Shown here one piece after another: positions 61,708 to 64,000 of a DNA stretch of 64,000 nt. Origin of the DNA: Variovorax sp. S12S4 (lineage in GTDB: Bacteria; Pseudomonadota; Gammaproteobacteria; Burkholderiales; Burkholderiaceae_C). The stretch is taken from contig NZ_JALPKR020000002.1 of assembly GCF_023195515.1 (NCBI RefSeq), positions 2,581,001 to 2,645,000 on the forward strand, given 5' to 3'. Made by a program: the position numbers and the translations under genes. The notes below the pieces were generated by a model. It saw only the letters and a list, made by a program, of their open reading frames with translations, was not told the origin of the DNA and made no database searches. Each line of letters opens with the position of its first letter. Within the stretch, counting starts at the first letter, position 1.

Positions 61708-63452
61708 GCCGCCGCAGCGTCCGCTACACCACAAGCCCCTTGCTCGCGAGCAAGACGCCGGTCTGGCGCAGCAAGTTCATCGTGGCCGGCATTGCGCTCG
61801 GCTTCGTCGTGCTGGCGGGCCGGGCCGCGTACGTGCAGGTCTTCAACAACAGCTTCTTCCAGCGGCAGGGCGAAGTGCGTTTTGCGCGCACGCTGGAGCT
61901 GCCGGCCAACCGCGGGCGCATTCTCGACCGCAACGGGCTCATCCTGGCCTCCAGCGTGGTGGCGCCGAGCATCTGGGCCATTCCGGAAGACATCGAGCGC
62001 GACGATCCCGAGGTGCGCGCCAAGCTCAAGCAGGTGGCCAAGCTGCTCGAAATGCCGCAGAAGGAGTTCGACAAGAAGCTCGAGGACGAAGACAAGACCT
62101 TCGTCTGGATCAAGCGCCAGGTCGACGAGCCCATTGCCAAGCAGATTGCCGCGCTCAACCTCAAGGGCATCTACCAGCGCAAGGAATACAAGCGCCAGTA
62201 CCCCGAGGGCGAGGCTGCCGCGCACGTGGTGGGCTTCACCAACGTCGAAGACAACGGACAGGAAGGCATCGAGCTTTCCTTCAACAAGGAGCTGGCCGGC
62301 AAGGCCGGCTCGCGCCGCGTCATCAAGGATCGCCTGGGCCGCGTGGTCGAGGGCGTGGGCGAGCAGGTGCCGCCGGTCGACGGCAAGGACATCCAGCTCA
62401 GCGTCGACAGCAAGGTGCAGTTCTTCGCCTATCAAAAGCTGCGCGACGCCGTGACGGCGCGCCGTGCCAAGGCCGGCAGCGTGGTGGTGCTCGACGCCGT
62501 GACCGGCGAAGTGCTGGCGCTGGCCAACTACCCGAGCTACGTGCCCGACAAGCGCCAGAACCTCACCGGCGAACAGCTGCGCAATCGCGCGCTCACCGAC
62601 ACCTTCGAGCCCGGCTCGACCATGAAGCCGATCACCGTGGCCATGGCGCTGGAGGCCGGCCGCGTGAAGCCGTCCACGCTCATCGAAACCTCGCCAGGCC
62701 GCTACCAAATGGGCGGCTTCACCATCAGCGACACGCACAACTACGGCACGCTCACAGTCGAAGGCGTGATCCAGAAGTCGAGCAACGTCGGCGCGCTGAA
62801 GATCGCGCAGAAGATGTCTCCGCATGAAATGTGGGACACCTACACCGCGCTCGGCTACGGCCAGAAGCCGCAGATCCAGTTTCCCGGGGCGGTGACCGGG
62901 CGACTGCGCCCCTGGAAGACCTGGAAGCCGGTCGAGCAAGCCACCATGGCCTACGGCTACGGCCTGTCGGCGTCGCTGTTTCAAATGGCGCATTCGTACA
63001 CAGCCTTCGCGCACGACGGCGCGATCATTCCGGTCACCATTCTGAAGAGCAACGAGCCGCCCGTCGGCGTGCGGGTGTTCTCGCCCTCGAACGCGCTGGC
63101 GGTGCGCAAGATGCTGCAGATGGCCGCAGGGCCGGGCGGCACCGGCACGCGCGCGCAGACCATCGGCTATTCGGTCGGCGGCAAGTCGGGCACGGCGCAC
63201 AAACAGGTTGGCAAAGGTTACGCAAGCAACAAATATCGCGCGTGGTTCACCGGCATGGCGCCCATCGAAAAGCCGCGCATCATCGTCGGCGTGATGATCG
63301 ACGAGCCGAGCGACGGCCAGTACTTCGGCGGCGTGGCCGCCGCGCCTGTTTTCAGCGAAGTCGTGCAGCAGACCCTGCGCATGATGAACGTTGCGCCCGA
63401 TCTCGCGGTCAAACCTCTGGTGGTGACGCAAGGCGTCGACGAGAGCTTCTGA
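61704..63452 (+). CDS. ftsI: Peptidoglycan transpeptidase FtsI (PBP3)
   Basis: The product is 582 aa. One N-terminal membrane helix (IVAGIALGFVVLAGRAAYVQ), a pedestal domain (ELPANRGRILDRNGLILASS), then the transpeptidase domain with S-x-x-K in PGSTMKPIT (about residue 305), SxN in QKSSNVGA (about 358) and KSGT in GGKSGTAHK (about 493). It makes septal cross-links in the divisome. Confidence 0.97.
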   Translation: MSRRSVRYTTSPLLASKTPVWRSKFIVAGIALGFVVLAGRAAYVQVFNNSFFQRQGEVRFARTLELPANRGRILDRNGLILASSVVAPSIWAIPEDIERDDPEVRAKLKQVAKLLEMPQKEFDKKLEDEDKTFVWIKRQVDEPIAKQIAALNLKGIYQRKEYKRQYPEGEAAAHVVGFTNVEDNGQEGIELSFNKELAGKAGSRRVIKDRLGRVVEGVGEQVPPVDGKDIQLSVDSKVQFFAYQKLRDAVTARRAKAGSVVVLDAVTGEVLALANYPSYVPDKRQNLTGEQLRNRALTDTFEPGSTMKPITVAMALEAGRVKPSTLIETSPGRYQMGGFTISDTHNYGTLTVEGVIQKSSNVGALKIAQKMSPHEMWDTYTALGYGQKPQIQFPGAVTGRLRPWKTWKPVEQATMAYGYGLSASLFQMAHSYTAFAHDGAIIPVTILKSNEPPVGVRVFSPSNALAVRKMLQMAAGPGGTGTRAQTIGYSVGGKSGTAHKQVGKGYASNKYRAWFTGMAPIEKPRIIVGVMIDEPSDGQYFGGVAAAPVFSEVVQQTLRMMNVAPDLAVKPLVVTQGVDESF

Positions 63453-63454
63453 GC

Positions 63455-64000
63455 ATGCTGACACTCACTTCTCCCCAGCTCGCCGCGCTCTGGCTCCAGG
63501 AGCGCGTGCAGGGTGCGCTGCATGCGGACAGCCGGCCCGTAGGCGCCGGCGACGGCTTCATTGCCTGGCCCGGCGCCGCAACCGACGGGCGCAAGCACGT
63601 GGCGGCTGCACTGGCGCAAGGTGCCGCGGCCTGCCTGGTCGAGCACGAAGGCGTGGAAGCCTTCGGCTTCGACCAGGGCGAATTCAGCGACCGCATCGCA
63701 AGCTACCCGGGCCTCAAGGCTGCGACGGGCCCGATCGCCTCCGCGTTCTACGGCAACCCCTCGGCCGCGCTCGAAGTGCTGGCCGTCACGGGCACCAACG
63801 GCAAGACGTCGACCGCATGGTGGCTGGCCGAAGCGCTGTCCACCTTGACCGTGCCCGGCGGCGTTCGCACCCTGCGGCTCGACGGAAGCACCGAGCGCAG
63901 CGTGCCGTCGCCCTGCGCGGTCATGGGCACGCTGGGCATCGGCGTGCCGCCGGAGCTCACCTACACCGGCCTCACCACGCCCGACCCGGTAATGATGCAG
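63455..64000 (+). CDS. murE: UDP-MurNAc-L-Ala-D-Glu ligase MurE (5' part)
   Basis: The frame opens at ATG 63455, 2 nt after ftsI, and runs 182 codons to the right edge without a stop. The ATP-binding loop AVTGTNGKTSTAWWLAEAL is the Mur ligase signature. The N-terminal domain has GFIAWPGAATDGRKHVAAAL. Later GTLGIGVPPELTYTGLTTPD is typical of MurE. The enzyme adds meso-diaminopimelate, the product made by dapF in this window, to the wall precursor. Confidence 0.95.
   Translation, partial: MLTLTSPQLAALWLQERVQGALHADSRPVGAGDGFIAWPGAATDGRKHVAAALAQGAAACLVEHEGVEAFGFDQGEFSDRIASYPGLKAATGPIASAFYGNPSAALEVLAVTGTNGKTSTAWWLAEALSTLTVPGGVRTLRLDGSTERSVPSPCAVMGTLGIGVPPELTYTGLTTPDPVMMQ

Noticed and set aside
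1..64000. tRNA, rRNA, CRISPR array, insertion sequence and prophage genes
   Set aside because: None was visible. The AT-rich island at 25080-27450 has no transposase, and no flanking direct repeat could be found by eye.

Overview
The window is a high-GC bacterial chromosome segment. Gene content and order (a Bug-family tricarboxylate-type binding protein, an fdsGBACD formate dehydrogenase operon, dapF-DUF484-xerC, dksA-hslVU followed by the mraZ division cluster, many LysR regulators) point to a betaproteobacterium of the Comamonadaceae, most likely Variovorax or a close relative. That assignment is inferred from family knowledge, not from a search.

Layout. 1-4068: lipoprotein fragment, a degenerate pseudouridine synthase, a NUDIX/metallo-beta-lactamase fusion and a Bug-family binding protein. 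4093-11348: complete NAD-dependent formate dehydrogenase operon (fdsGBACD, minus strand) with its divergent regulator. 11294-25058: accessory single genes (nucleotidyltransferase, DinB, LysR, a broken acetyltransferase, phosphatase, 2'-5' ligase, a phosphocholine-type phospholipase C with a small lipoprotein, an esterase, aldo/keto reductase, MFS). 25080-27450: an AT-rich island with three translationally coupled genes: a ParA-type ATPase and two unrecognised proteins. 27500-28077: a heavily structured RNA leader before a small unknown gene. 28106-43023: AraC/LysR regulators, a sigma factor with a reductase, a chemoreceptor, small acetyltransferase/hypothetical cassettes, a frameshifted SDR, and a LysR-linked catabolic cluster. 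43293-53098: an alpha/beta hydrolase, a LysR, an I78-type inhibitor, then dapF, DUF484, a YdcF-like gene, xerC, an rRNA methyltransferase and a CobW GTPase. 53178-64000: DUF945 protein, dksA, a STAS-like protein, hslVU, then mraZ, rsmH, ftsL, ftsI and the start of murE, with a clear MraZ operator.

How genes work together: fdsG/B/A form the Mo/Fe-S/FMN enzyme, fdhD (fdsC) supplies sulfur to its cofactor and fdsD aids assembly. HslV and HslU form one protease. mraZ through murE build septum and peptidoglycan.

A cross-window point: five genes need one missing base (or a net one-base change) to read through, each in a homopolymer or a (CG)n tract, and a sixth has a single stop codon. Most of these look like uncorrected indel errors, but they could be real lesions.

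No rRNA, tRNA, CRISPR array, transposase or phage structural gene was seen.
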